From contig JAZDFH010000032.1 of NCBI GenBank assembly GCA_043808035.1, forward strand, positions 1 through 20,923: a stretch of 20,923 nt of DNA. The letters are read 5' to 3'. Of the stretch, positions 14,015 through 20,923 are shown piece by piece. The notes under the pieces were generated by a model. That model was not told the DNA's origin and searched no databases. It saw nothing but the letters and a program-made list of their open reading frames with translations. Made by a program: the position numbers and the translations under genes. Numbering within the stretch: position 1 is the first letter of the stretch; every line of letters starts with the position of its first letter. Origin of the DNA: JAZDFH01 sp043808035 (GTDB lineage Bacteria; Patescibacteriota; Minisyncoccia; UBA6257; Colwellbacteraceae).

Positions 14015-14200
14015 ATGGCAAAAAGATCAGTTATTGTACGAGCAGAGAAGAAACCAAAATATAGTAGCCGAATTGTACGACGTTGTTTTAGATGTGGTAG
14101 AAAACGTTCATATATGAGAGATTTTGGATTATGTAGGATTTGTTTTAGGGAATTGGCAAGTCGTGGTAGAATCCCAGGGATAAGGAAGTCATCTTGGTAA
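14015..14200 (+). CDS. rpsN: 30S ribosomal protein uS14, zinc-binding type
   Basis: This 61-residue form of uS14 has two Cys pairs: CFRC in the middle and CRIC 15 residues later, forming a zinc finger. It ends with RGRIPGIRKSSW, the usual tail of this short zinc-binding type (also named rpsZ). It binds the small-subunit head. It follows rplE by 16 bases and precedes rpsH by 34. Confidence 0.96.
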   Translation: MAKRSVIVRAEKKPKYSSRIVRRCFRCGRKRSYMRDFGLCRICFRELASRGRIPGIRKSSW

Positions 14201-14234
14201 ATTTATAAAAATTGACGAAAATTAAGAAATATTC

Positions 14235-14618
14235 ATGTATTTGAACACGTTAACGAGAATTAAAAATGCATTACAGCGTAATCATGAGCGTACAAAGGTT
14301 CCTTATTCGAAGTTGGATATGGCGGTTTTGCAAGCGTTGGTATCTTGTGGTCTAATAGACTCGGCAGTACGAAAGGGTAGAGGAGTGAAAAGGATTATAG
14401 ATATTCGACTCAAATACAACGATCAGGAGAAGCCGGCGATTCAAGAAATACGTTTTATCAGTAAGCCGTCAAGGCGAGTTTATGCAGGATATCGTGATTT
14501 AAAGAAATCGAGACAAGGATACGGTCTTTATGTACTTTCGACTCCAAAAGGGATCATGACTGGATATGAAGCGTGGAAGAATAAAGTCGGTGGAGAACTT
14601 TTATTTGAAATTTGGTAA
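14235..14618 (+). CDS. rpsH: 30S ribosomal protein uS8
   Basis: uS8 is a primary 16S rRNA-binding protein of the platform. It has LTRIKNALQRNHERTKVPYS near the start, FISKPSRRVYAGY in the middle and YGLYVLSTPKGIMTGYEA, with GGELLFEIW at the end. At 127 residues it is normal length. In E. coli S8 represses the spc operon; no matching mRNA site was sought. rplF follows directly. Confidence 0.96.
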   Translation: MYLNTLTRIKNALQRNHERTKVPYSKLDMAVLQALVSCGLIDSAVRKGRGVKRIIDIRLKYNDQEKPAIQEIRFISKPSRRVYAGYRDLKKSRQGYGLYVLSTPKGIMTGYEAWKNKVGGELLFEIW

Positions 14619-14620
14619 TT

Positions 14621-15178
14621 ATGAGTAAGATAGGAAAAAATCCAATATATATCCCTGATGGTGTTTCTGTGTCCATCAAAGAAGAAAAAGAGAAGAATGT
14701 TGTAGAGGTGAAAGGAAAGAATGGAACATTACTTGTTCCTGTTTTAAGTGGGATAACTGTATCTATTTCCGATGATACTGTTATATGCGAACCAATTAAT
14801 ATGAGCAAACAAATAAGAAGTAATTGGGGAACGATGCGGGCGCTTATTCAGAATGCGGTCAGTGGTAGTTTGGAAAATTTTAAAAAAGAGCTTATTATTG
14901 AGGGTGTTGGTTTTCGTATAGTAATGGAAGGGGAAAATCTTATTTTGAATGTTGGTTTTTCTCATCCTGTCCAATTTGCTATTCCTCAAGGTATCACTGT
15001 TGTTGTTGAAAAAAATACGATTAAGATCTCAGGTGCTGATAAAGCACAGGTTGGGGAAGTTGCGGCGCAGATTAGAAGGATTAAAAAGCCGGAACCATAT
15101 AAAGGGAAAGGGATTAGGTATAGTGATGAAATAGTTAGGAAAAAAGTTGGTAAGAAAGCAGTTGGGTCCGGTAAATAA
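14621..15178 (+). CDS. rplF: 50S ribosomal protein uL6
   Basis: uL6 has two similar domains and lies near the factor-binding region (sarcin-ricin loop). It starts MSKIGKNPIYIPDGVSVSI and ends with IRRIKKPEPYKGKGIRYSDE, both diagnostic. The ATG at 14621, 2 bases after the rpsH stop, is preferred over an upstream in-frame TTG at 14612 that would overlap rpsH. The protein has 185 residues. Confidence 0.96.
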   Translation: MSKIGKNPIYIPDGVSVSIKEEKEKNVVEVKGKNGTLLVPVLSGITVSISDDTVICEPINMSKQIRSNWGTMRALIQNAVSGSLENFKKELIIEGVGFRIVMEGENLILNVGFSHPVQFAIPQGITVVVEKNTIKISGADKAQVGEVAAQIRRIKKPEPYKGKGIRYSDEIVRKKVGKKAVGSGK

Positions 15179-15199
15179 TTTTATATCAAGCAAAATAAT

Positions 15200-15574
15200 A
15201 TGAAAGGTAATATGAAAAAAGTTCAAAAACAGCGTATGCAACGTTTACGTCGTACGCGTAAGAGAGTTCGTGGCACCACCGAACGCCCCAGACTTTCGGT
15301 CTTTCGCAGTAATAAAAATATTTATGCTCAAATTATTGACGATACGGTTGGTAAGACAATAATTGCCGCATCGACTATGATGTTAGAAGGGAAGAAGGAT
15401 GTTTCTAATAAAATCAACAAAGTTGAGGCGGCACAAATTGTTGGTAAGATGATGGCGGCGAAAGCACAAGAAAAGGGAATTAAAGTAGTTGTTTTTGATA
15501 GAGGATCATATCGATATCATGGTCGAGTTAAGGCAGTCGCCGATGCTGCGCGAGAAGGAGGAATAATGTTTTAG
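15200..15574 (+). CDS. rplR: 50S ribosomal protein uL18
   Basis: uL18 carries 5S rRNA into the large subunit. Its family features are RGTTERPRLSVFRSNKNIYAQ and the C-terminal FDRGSYRYHGRVKAVADAAR. It has 124 residues from 15200. An ATG at 15212, preceded by AAAGG, would give 120, closer to the family's usual length. rpsE follows after 30 bases. Confidence 0.95.
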   Translation: MKGNMKKVQKQRMQRLRRTRKRVRGTTERPRLSVFRSNKNIYAQIIDDTVGKTIIAASTMMLEGKKDVSNKINKVEAAQIVGKMMAAKAQEKGIKVVVFDRGSYRYHGRVKAVADAAREGGIMF

Positions 15575-15604
15575 ATAAAGAATGTGTTTTAAAAAATAAT
15601 AACG

Positions 15605-16063
15605 ATGAGAAGGAGAGAACCAATAATTAAAAAAGATGAATTTGATGAGCATGTACTTGATTTGCGTCGAGTAACACGTGTAGTTGCAGGCGGGAAACGT
15701 TTTCGTTTTCGTGTAACGGTGGTTATTGGTGATGGAAAAGGGCGTGTGGGTGTGGGTGTGGCTAAGGGTCAGGATGTGCAACAGGCTATAGCAAAAAGTA
15801 AGGAGAAGGCTAAAAAGAATTTAATTACCGTGACGATAAAAAACGGGACGATTGCACATGAGACGGAAGCAAAATTTAGTGCAGCTCGTGTTATTATAAA
15901 ACCTGCGAAGGATGGACACGGACTTATGGCTGGAGGAGCACCACGTATTGTATTAAAGCTTGCAGGTATTCACGATGTCACGGCGAAATGCATGGGGTCT
16001 ACTTCAAATAAGTTGACTAATGCGCTTGCAACTATACGGGCGCTTGAGAAAATTTCAGTTTAA
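15605..16063 (+). CDS. rpsE: 30S ribosomal protein uS5
   Basis: uS5 helps form the mRNA entry site and influences decoding accuracy. It has RVTRVVAGGKRFRFRVTVVI near the start, GRVGVGVAKGQDVQQAI, and the C-terminal GIHDVTAKCMGSTSNKLT. At 152 residues it is slightly shorter than in E. coli. The gene expected next in most bacteria, rpmD (uL30), is absent: rplO starts after 30 bases. Confidence 0.96.
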   Translation: MRRREPIIKKDEFDEHVLDLRRVTRVVAGGKRFRFRVTVVIGDGKGRVGVGVAKGQDVQQAIAKSKEKAKKNLITVTIKNGTIAHETEAKFSAARVIIKPAKDGHGLMAGGAPRIVLKLAGIHDVTAKCMGSTSNKLTNALATIRALEKISV

Positions 16064-16093
16064 CAGAAATAAAGAAATATATTGTTATTGAAT

Positions 16094-16333
16094 ATGCAGT
16101 TACACGAATTACAATCTTTACATTGCAACAAAAAAGAAAAACGTGTTGGCAGAGGTGGTAAAAGAGGAACATATAGTGGCCGTGGTGTTAAGGGCCAGAG
16201 TTCACGTGCAGGCCATCGTATTAGACCAGCAGAACGTGATCTTATTCAGAGTATGCCGAAATTGCGTGGGTTTGCTAATAAGCCAAAGCATAAAAGTAAT
16301 ACCGATAAAAAAAATAGAGTAGAAAATAAATAA
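16094..16333 (+). CDS. rplO: 50S ribosomal protein uL15, C-terminal domain missing
   Basis: uL15 is a late assembly protein with an N-terminal extension threaded into 23S rRNA and a C-terminal globular domain. Only the first part is here: MQLHELQSLHCNKK, then RVGRGGKRGTYSGRGVKGQ, then SRAGHRIRP and MPKLRGFANKPK. It then ends in a short Lys/Asn-rich stretch after about 79 residues, against about 145 normally. The stop overlaps the secY start (TAATG), so there is no room for the missing domain and no sign of a frameshift. An in-frame TTG at 16082 could add 4 residues; the ATG is preferred. Confidence 0.9.
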   Translation: MQLHELQSLHCNKKEKRVGRGGKRGTYSGRGVKGQSSRAGHRIRPAERDLIQSMPKLRGFANKPKHKSNTDKKNRVENK

Positions 16334-17607
16334 TGAATAAGGTTTTTAATGTTTTCAAAATTCCTGAATTACGAAAAAAGCTTCTTATTATATTTTTTAT
16401 ATTTTTTGTATTTCGTATACTTGCCACTATCCCTATCCCAGGTGTTAATGAGGCGGCATTGAGTAAGTTTTTTTCAAGTAGCCAAATGTTGGGTTTTTTG
16501 AATATGTTTTCAGGGGGAGCTCTTTCTCGGCTTTCTATTGTTATGTTGGGTCTTGGGCCTTATATTACGGCGACTATTATTATGCAGCTTTTAACGCTTG
16601 TTTTTCCAAACTTAAAGGCTTTATATTATGAAGAGGGTGAGCAAGGAAGAGCAAAATTTAACAGATATTCAAGGTATTTGACTGTACCTTTGGCTGCAAT
16701 AAATGCATTGGGATTTTTGAAAATATTGGCATCACAAGGTGTTTTGCCTGCTGGTCAGGGTTTTTGGATTACATTTACTAATGTTGTTGTAGTAACTGCA
16801 GGTTCAATGGTTATGGTATGGCTCGGCGAACTTATAACAGAGCAACAAATGGGTAATGGGATTTCATTACTTATCTTTGCGGGTATTGTAAGTGGTTTGC
16901 CAATGATGATACGTAATGCCATTGCTACGTATACTCCTACTATGTTTACAACGTATCTCAGCTTTCTTGTGCTAAGCCTTGTTATTACGGTAGCGATCGT
17001 TGTGGTTAATGAAGGTGTGAGAAAAGTTCCGATTTCTTACGCTCGAAGAGTCAGAGGCAATAAACTGTATGGTGGAGTATCCAGCTATTTACCAATTAGG
17101 GTTAATCAAGCGGGTGTTATACCGATTATATTTGCAGTTTCAGTATTAATGTTTCCTCAGGTTTTAGCACAGATGGTTACTGCATTTTCTGAGAATATTG
17201 GTTTGAAATTACATTCATTGGTAATGGGATTTTCTTCGCATCAGGTTCTTTATGGGGCGGTATATTTCTTTTTGGTGTTTATTTTTACATATTTTTACAC
17301 GGCGGTCACTTTTGATCCAAAAGAAATTTCCAAAAATTTACAACGAAGTGGTGGCTTTGTCCCGGGTATTCGACCTGGTGTCCCAACCGCTACGTTTATA
17401 CAACAGATTATTACGAGAATTACACTTTTTGGCGCATTGTTTCTTGGTTTAATTGCTATTCTGCCGCTTCTAGTTCAAGCGATCCTTAGAACAAATGTTT
17501 TGACGATTGGTGGAGTCGCACTTTTGATTGCTGTTGAGGTTACACTTGAATCGGCAAACCAGATAGATTCACAATTGACTATTAGAGAATACGAAGGAAT
17601 TCGATAA
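16333..17607 (+). CDS. secY: Protein translocase channel subunit SecY
   Basis: SecY is the membrane pore for protein export and membrane insertion, working with SecE and SecA. It has 424 residues and about ten hydrophobic helices. Family features include FRILATIPIPGVNE before the first loop, FNMFSGGALSRLSI-like plug sequence (about residues 55-70), GNGISLLIFAGI, and RRVRGNKLYGG in the cytoplasmic loop. The C-terminal region has FDPKEISKNLQRSGGFVPGI. Its ATG overlaps the rplO stop by one base, so it is likely coupled. A terminator-like hairpin follows. Confidence 0.98.
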   Translation: MNKVFNVFKIPELRKKLLIIFFIFFVFRILATIPIPGVNEAALSKFFSSSQMLGFLNMFSGGALSRLSIVMLGLGPYITATIIMQLLTLVFPNLKALYYEEGEQGRAKFNRYSRYLTVPLAAINALGFLKILASQGVLPAGQGFWITFTNVVVVTAGSMVMVWLGELITEQQMGNGISLLIFAGIVSGLPMMIRNAIATYTPTMFTTYLSFLVLSLVITVAIVVVNEGVRKVPISYARRVRGNKLYGGVSSYLPIRVNQAGVIPIIFAVSVLMFPQVLAQMVTAFSENIGLKLHSLVMGFSSHQVLYGAVYFFLVFIFTYFYTAVTFDPKEISKNLQRSGGFVPGIRPGVPTATFIQQIITRITLFGALFLGLIAILPLLVQAILRTNVLTIGGVALLIAVEVTLESANQIDSQLTIREYEGIR

Positions 17608-17627
17608 AGAGTGTATTAGTCTATGGC

Positions 17628-17669
17628 AGAGGATCACCAAATGCAAAAATTCTTGGTGATTTTTCCTCT
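17628..17669 (+). terminator. Intrinsic terminator after secY
   Basis: ATCACCAA (17633-17640) and TTGGTGAT (17653-17660) form an 8-bp stem followed by TTTT. Outside it AGAGGA and TCCTCT can also pair. This would end the spc operon and separates secY from adk. Confidence 0.65.
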
Positions 17670-17691
17670 ATACTGTATCGATCGAAATATG

Positions 17692-17697
17692 TATAAT
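17692..17697 (+). promoter_or_regulatory. adk -10 box, possible leaderless start
   Basis: A perfect TATAAT lies 6 bases before the adk ATG. With the usual 7-base distance, transcription would begin on the A of the ATG, giving a leaderless mRNA. It sits just after the secY terminator. No clear -35 is visible. Confidence 0.45.
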
Positions 17698-17703
17698 TAA
17701 ATC

Positions 17704-18402
17704 ATGAGAAAAGCGATAATATTTTTTGGCGCACCTGGTGCGGGGAAAGGCACACAAGCAAATTTGATCGCCAAACAGTTTCAAATGACTCATTTTGATA
17801 CAGGTAGGTATCTTGAATATTTGATATATGCGCCGGAAAATAAAGGTAATAAAATTATTCAAAAAGAATGTTTGTTACGAGAGAGTGGTCATTTAATGAC
17901 TCCATCGTGGGTTTTTAATGTAACAAAGACCCGTATAAAACAGATCAGTATGGCTGGATTGGGATTGGTATTAAGTGGATCTCCAAGAACTGTTCATGAG
18001 ACAGAATTACTTATTCCTCTTCTTGAAGAATTGTATGGGAGGGAAAACATGATGTTTTTTCTTATTACTGTTCCTCCGAAAGAAACGATTCGTAGGAATG
18101 CTGGTCGGCTCCTGTGTTCTGTCTGTGGTATACAGTTGATGGCGAAAAAAGGGAAGAATTTTAAGAAATGTCCGTTTTGTGGAGGTGATCTTCGACGAAG
18201 AAAGGATGATAGTCCTTTAATTATTAAAAAACGTATAGTTGAATACGCGAAACGAACAGAGCCTATATTTGAAGAGATTAAGAAAAGAAAATATTCTATT
18301 ATAGAAATAGATGGAACTCCGCTCCCTGGAGATGTTTTCAAAAATATTATTTTACACATTGAAAAGGGATATGTACAGCAGAAAAGGAAACAGAAAGAGT
18401 AA
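17704..18402 (+). CDS. adk: Adenylate kinase family, divergent, with zinc LID
   Basis: Adenylate kinase interconverts AMP, ADP and ATP. This 232-residue protein has the P-loop GAPGAGKGT (9-17) and a long LID with four cysteines (Cys138, 141, 156, 159) that should bind zinc. The sequence NAGRLL precedes the LID. The AMP-site motif is unusual: where most have DGFPRT it reads SGSPRT (91-96), keeping Arg but losing Asp, and the STGD-like motif reads DTGRY. The position between secY and map is the classic adk position. It could be an adenylate kinase with altered AMP-site contacts or a related nucleoside monophosphate kinase. A gap of one base separates it from map. Confidence 0.85.
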   Translation: MRKAIIFFGAPGAGKGTQANLIAKQFQMTHFDTGRYLEYLIYAPENKGNKIIQKECLLRESGHLMTPSWVFNVTKTRIKQISMAGLGLVLSGSPRTVHETELLIPLLEELYGRENMMFFLITVPPKETIRRNAGRLLCSVCGIQLMAKKGKNFKKCPFCGGDLRRRKDDSPLIIKKRIVEYAKRTEPIFEEIKKRKYSIIEIDGTPLPGDVFKNIILHIEKGYVQQKRKQKE

Positions 18403-18403
18403 A

Positions 18404-19165
18404 ATGTCTCACCTTATTAAAACCGAAGCAGAGATAGAGCATATTATTCATTCGGGGAAGATTTTAGCTTCTGTATTACGGGAGATTAAGAAGAAGGTAC
18501 AACCTGGTGTTTCGCTCATAGAGCTTGATAGACAGGCAGAGAATTTTATTTGTTTGCAAGGTGCGCGGCCAGCGTTTTTGGGATATAAGCCTGATGGTGC
18601 GGAGCATCCATATCCGAACACTATTTGTGCTTCAGTGAATGATGTTGTTGTGCACGGAATCCCAAGCGGGCAAGTATTGCATGATGGTGATATTGTGACG
18701 ATTGATATAGGAGTGAATTGGCGTGGCGGTTTCTCTGACGCTGCCATCACGGTTCCTGTCGGTAACGTGTCCCAAGAAGCAAAAAGACTTCTTGTGATAA
18801 CGAAAGACGCTTTATCAGCGGGTATTCAAGCTGCTAGAGGAGGTAATACGTTAGGCGATATTGGGTATGCAATTGAATCAACTGCGCGCAGAGGACATGC
18901 ATATGTCATTAAGGGGCTTACTGGACATGGTGTCGGGTTGGCTGTGCATGAGGAGCCGACAGTTTTTAATTACGGGACTCCTGGCGCAGGAATGGTATTA
19001 CGTTCTGGTATGGTACTTGCGTTGGAACCGATGACCAGTTTTGGGACAAGTCATGTTATGCAGAAACGTGATGATAGTTATGCGACTATTGATGGGAGCA
19101 TCTCTGCTCATTTTGAGCATACTATTATAATTACCGATGGTGAGTCTTTTGTTGTTACAGAGTAA
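18404..19165 (+). CDS. map: Methionine aminopeptidase, type I
   Basis: Map removes the N-terminal Met from new proteins and uses two metal ions. The protein has 253 residues from ATG 18404; longer reading frames overlap adk. All five metal ligands are visible: Asp101 and Asp112 in IDIGVNWRGGFSD, His175 in TGHGVGL, Glu208 in LALEPM and Glu239 in FEHTI. The substrate-site His84 lies in VVHGIPS. No N-terminal zinc-finger extension is present, so it is the short bacterial type. It starts 1 base after adk and is likely co-transcribed. Confidence 0.96.
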   Translation: MSHLIKTEAEIEHIIHSGKILASVLREIKKKVQPGVSLIELDRQAENFICLQGARPAFLGYKPDGAEHPYPNTICASVNDVVVHGIPSGQVLHDGDIVTIDIGVNWRGGFSDAAITVPVGNVSQEAKRLLVITKDALSAGIQAARGGNTLGDIGYAIESTARRGHAYVIKGLTGHGVGLAVHEEPTVFNYGTPGAGMVLRSGMVLALEPMTSFGTSHVMQKRDDSYATIDGSISAHFEHTIIITDGESFVVTE

Positions 19166-19179
19166 TACTGTGTTATAAT
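19152..19179 (+). promoter_or_regulatory. Promoter for the small membrane protein, inside map end
   Basis: TTGTTA (19152-19157), a 16-base spacer and a perfect TATAAT (19174-19179) with an upstream TG (extended -10). The predicted start near 19186 is about 3 bases before the GTG start codon at 19189. The -35 lies inside the map gene. Confidence 0.5.
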
Positions 19180-19188
19180 CACAAAGAC

Positions 19189-19428
19189 GTGGAAAATAAT
19201 ATAGAAAAAAACGAAACTGATAAAAAGGAACATGCGCTTATGATGACGCGTCTAGAAGAGATGAATCTTCAACTGGATGAAATGGCGCATTCTGTAAGAA
19301 GCGTAAAAAGATATATGTTGGTAACATTGATTGTTAGTGTTGCTGTTGTTGTCTTGCCTCTTATGGGACTTATCTTTATGATCCCATATCTATTTTCGAC
19401 TTTTTCTTCAATGTATAAAGGCTTTTAA
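19189..19428 (+). CDS. Small single-pass membrane protein, unknown function
   Basis: I do not recognise this 79-residue protein. Residues 1-42 are charged and likely helical or coiled-coil (KKEHALMMTRLEEMNLQLDE). Residues about 43-70 are strongly hydrophobic, giving one membrane helix, and a short tail follows (STFSSMYKGF). It starts with GTG; no other start fits the promoter as well. It lies between map and murA and ends 2 bases before murA. Because the murA start follows so closely, both are probably on the same transcript, from the promoter at 19152. A role linked to cell-wall synthesis is only a guess from location. Confidence 0.65.
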   Translation: MENNIEKNETDKKEHALMMTRLEEMNLQLDEMAHSVRSVKRYMLVTLIVSVAVVVLPLMGLIFMIPYLFSTFSSMYKGF

Positions 19429-19430
19429 CT

Positions 19431-20684
19431 ATGCAATTTCGAGTTAATGGTGGAAAAAAGTTGCATGGTACGATTTCTGTTCGAGGGTCTAAAAATGCAG
19501 CGACTCCTATTTTGGCTGCGACTCTCTTAACTCGAGAAGAGTGTATCTTGTCGAATATTCCTCTTATTGAAGATGTCTTAAAGATGATTGAGATTATAGA
19601 GGAGCTTGGAGCAAAGGTTTCATGGAAAGGAGAACGAACTGTCAGCATAATAGCAAGGGATATTGATCCTGCTAAAATGGACTTTACTAAGGTAAAACAA
19701 ATGCGTTCATCAATTCTTTTGATGGGTGCTTTAGCTGCGCGGGTAGAACGATTTAAGATGCCTCATCCAGGAGGATGTGTTATTGGTGCACGTCCGGTTG
19801 GAACGCATTTTGATGCATTGCATAAATTAGGTATTTTGATTGTACAAGATAATAATTTTTACAAGGTTAATGCAAAAAATGCACATAGTGGAGAGGTAGT
19901 ATTGCGTGAATTTTCTGTGACTGCTACTGAAAATGTGCTTATGCTTGCCGCGACTTTTCAAGAAAAAACAGTCATTAAGATAGCAGCTACTGAACCTCAT
20001 GTACAGGATCTTTGTCGATTTTTACGAAAACTTGGGGTGAAGATACGGGGGATCGGTACGCATACGCTTGAAATTGTCGGGAGAAAGGATTTGGGAGGAA
20101 CAACGCATACGATAATTCCTGACGCGAATGAAGCCGCTACATTTCTTATTATGGGAGTTGCGGCAAAAAGTCCTATTATTGTTCAAAATGCCGTTGAAGA
20201 TCATCTAACATTGGTACTTGAGAAACTTCGAGAATTTGGTGCTGATTTTGATATTACCGGTCATTCTATTACAGTAAAGCCTGTTCCTGTCCTCAAAGCT
20301 GTTTCTAAAATCGATGCACGTATTTACCCTGGTATACCGACGGATATTCAAGCTCCGATGGGGGTTCTTGCAACGCAAGCGGAAGGGACGACATTAATTC
20401 ATGATACCTTATATGAAGGACGATTTAAGTATATAAACGAACTGCAGCGTATGGGAGCGAATGCGGTGATTAGCGATCCTCATCGCGCACTTATTACGGG
20501 GCCTACGCCATTGTACGGGAAAGAGGTTGTCAGTTTCGATTTGCGAGCGGGGGCAACAATGATTATTGCCGCACTTATCGCAGAAGGGCAGACAGTGATT
20601 AATGATGCGCATCAAGTTGATAGAGGCTATGAACGTATTGAGGAACGGTTACAGGCGATCGGTGCGGATATCGAGCGAGTATAG
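19431..20684 (+). CDS. murA: UDP-N-acetylglucosamine 1-carboxyvinyltransferase MurA
   Basis: MurA moves enolpyruvate from phosphoenolpyruvate to UDP-GlcNAc, the first committed cytoplasmic step of peptidoglycan synthesis. At 417 residues it is full length. It has RGSKNAA with Lys21 and Asn22, RSSILLMG at 92-99, and the active-site loop PGGCVIGARPVGTH with Cys116. The Cys is the residue fosfomycin modifies in other MurA proteins, so this is the Cys type, not the Asp type. The later PTDIQAPMG carries the catalytic Asp, and FDLRAGATMI lies near the end. It follows the small membrane protein by 2 bases. Confidence 0.97.
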   Translation: MQFRVNGGKKLHGTISVRGSKNAATPILAATLLTREECILSNIPLIEDVLKMIEIIEELGAKVSWKGERTVSIIARDIDPAKMDFTKVKQMRSSILLMGALAARVERFKMPHPGGCVIGARPVGTHFDALHKLGILIVQDNNFYKVNAKNAHSGEVVLREFSVTATENVLMLAATFQEKTVIKIAATEPHVQDLCRFLRKLGVKIRGIGTHTLEIVGRKDLGGTTHTIIPDANEAATFLIMGVAAKSPIIVQNAVEDHLTLVLEKLREFGADFDITGHSITVKPVPVLKAVSKIDARIYPGIPTDIQAPMGVLATQAEGTTLIHDTLYEGRFKYINELQRMGANAVISDPHRALITGPTPLYGKEVVSFDLRAGATMIIAALIAEGQTVINDAHQVDRGYERIEERLQAIGADIERV

Positions 20685-20784
20685 TTATCTATTTTTAAAC
20701 AATGAGGAGACGGAGTATTTATTTGTAGATATTGTATTATAGTGCAGTCTTTTGTTAAAAAGATGATATGAAACAAAGAGGGGA

Positions 20785-20807
20785 GTATTTTCCAATCCGT
20801 AAAATAC
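20785..20807. repeat. AT-rich hairpin between murA and the next gene
   Basis: GTATTTT (20785-20791) and AAAATAC (20801-20807) can form a 7-bp stem with a 9-base loop in the gap between two convergent genes. It has no T-run after it, so a terminator role is doubtful. The rest of the 150-base gap (20685-20834) shows no gene. Confidence 0.3.
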
Positions 20808-20834
20808 ACCGAAATAACGTATCAAGATATATCG

Positions 20835-20923
20835 TTAATTATTAATTTTCGACAACAGTTTCATTCTAGCTTGTTCAACCTCTTTAGCAAAATCAAAGTG
20901 AGTGTGTTCCAAAAGTTTCTTTC
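20835..20923 (-). CDS. C-terminal end of an unidentified gene (partial)
   Basis: Reading the minus strand from the edge of the window gives 28 codons ending in TAA: KKLLEHTHFDFAKEVEQARM followed by KLLSKINN. The open frame and its amphipathic, Lys/Glu-rich character suggest a real protein end, convergent with murA. It is too short to assign. The 5' part lies outside the window. Confidence 0.5.
   Translation of the reverse strand, partial: KKLLEHTHFDFAKEVEQARMKLLSKINN

Noticed and set aside
14612..14620. TTG start for rplF
   Set aside because: It lies inside rpsH. The ATG at 14621 begins the standard MSKIGK uL6 start.
16064..16093. Hidden rpmD (uL30) between rpsE and rplO
   Set aside because: Only 30 bases lie between the two genes, too few for uL30. 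Its loss is known for CPR bacteria.
18311..18403. Longer map reading frame starting inside adk
   Set aside because: The extra residues overlap the adk coding end. The ATG at 18404 gives the standard short type I enzyme.
20700..20760. Promoter after murA (TTGTAG with TATTATAG)
   Set aside because: The spacing and -35 match are poor, and no plus-strand gene starts downstream within the window.
1..20923. CRISPR array, toxin-antitoxin, retron or other defence system
   Set aside because: No regularly spaced direct repeats, reverse transcriptase, nuclease or toxin pair was seen. The only accessory unit is the recombinase region.

Overview
The window looks like a chromosomal segment of a Candidate Phyla Radiation (Patescibacteria, Parcubacteria-like) bacterium. 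This is inferred from a compact, moderately AT-rich str/S10/spc ribosomal cluster with no rpmD (uL30), a zinc-type bL28 and uS14, shortened ribosomal proteins, almost no Shine-Dalgarno sequences, and a recombinase type common in this group. Standard code is used: TGG encodes Trp and no in-frame TGA needs reading as sense.

Bases 1-2107 are accessory DNA. A large serine recombinase (513 onward) runs without a stop into a tRNA-Pro(GGG) gene on the opposite strand (2034-2107). A 158-bp imperfect inverted repeat (210-367 and 1882-2039) flanks it. The left copy is the in-frame tail of a second, broken recombinase. GC-rich triloop hairpins crowd bases 1-480. The right repeat ends on the 3' end of the tRNA, which suggests an integration site.

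Bases 2196-3089 hold rpmB (bL28, minus strand) and, divergently, an M50 site-2 protease. From 3119 a promoter preceded by a tandem 11-bp repeat drives rpsL-rpsG-fusA-tuf. Then come rpsJ-rplC-rplD-rplW-rplB-rpsS-rplV-rpsC-rplP-rpmC-rpsQ and rplN-rplX-rplE-rpsN-rpsH-rplF-rplR-rpsE-rplO-secY, mostly with gaps of a few bases or overlaps. Terminator-like hairpins lie after rpsG, tuf, rpsJ and secY.

After secY come adk and map, a small membrane protein with its own promoter, and murA. The usual infA-rpmJ-rpsM-rpsK-rpsD-rpoA-rplQ block does not follow map here. The last 89 bases hold the C-terminal end of an unidentified minus-strand gene.

Most genes build the ribosome, its elongation factors (EF-G, EF-Tu), the Sec channel for membrane insertion, N-terminal Met removal (Map) and nucleotide balance (Adk); MurA starts peptidoglycan synthesis. 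The main oddities are an internally deleted uL3 (143 aa), a uL15 lacking its C-terminal domain (79 aa), a uL22 with a long charged tail, repeated near-leaderless promoter layouts, no TGA stop in 30 complete native genes, and the recombinase/tRNA junction. I found no CRISPR array and no clear undescribed defence or biosynthetic system.
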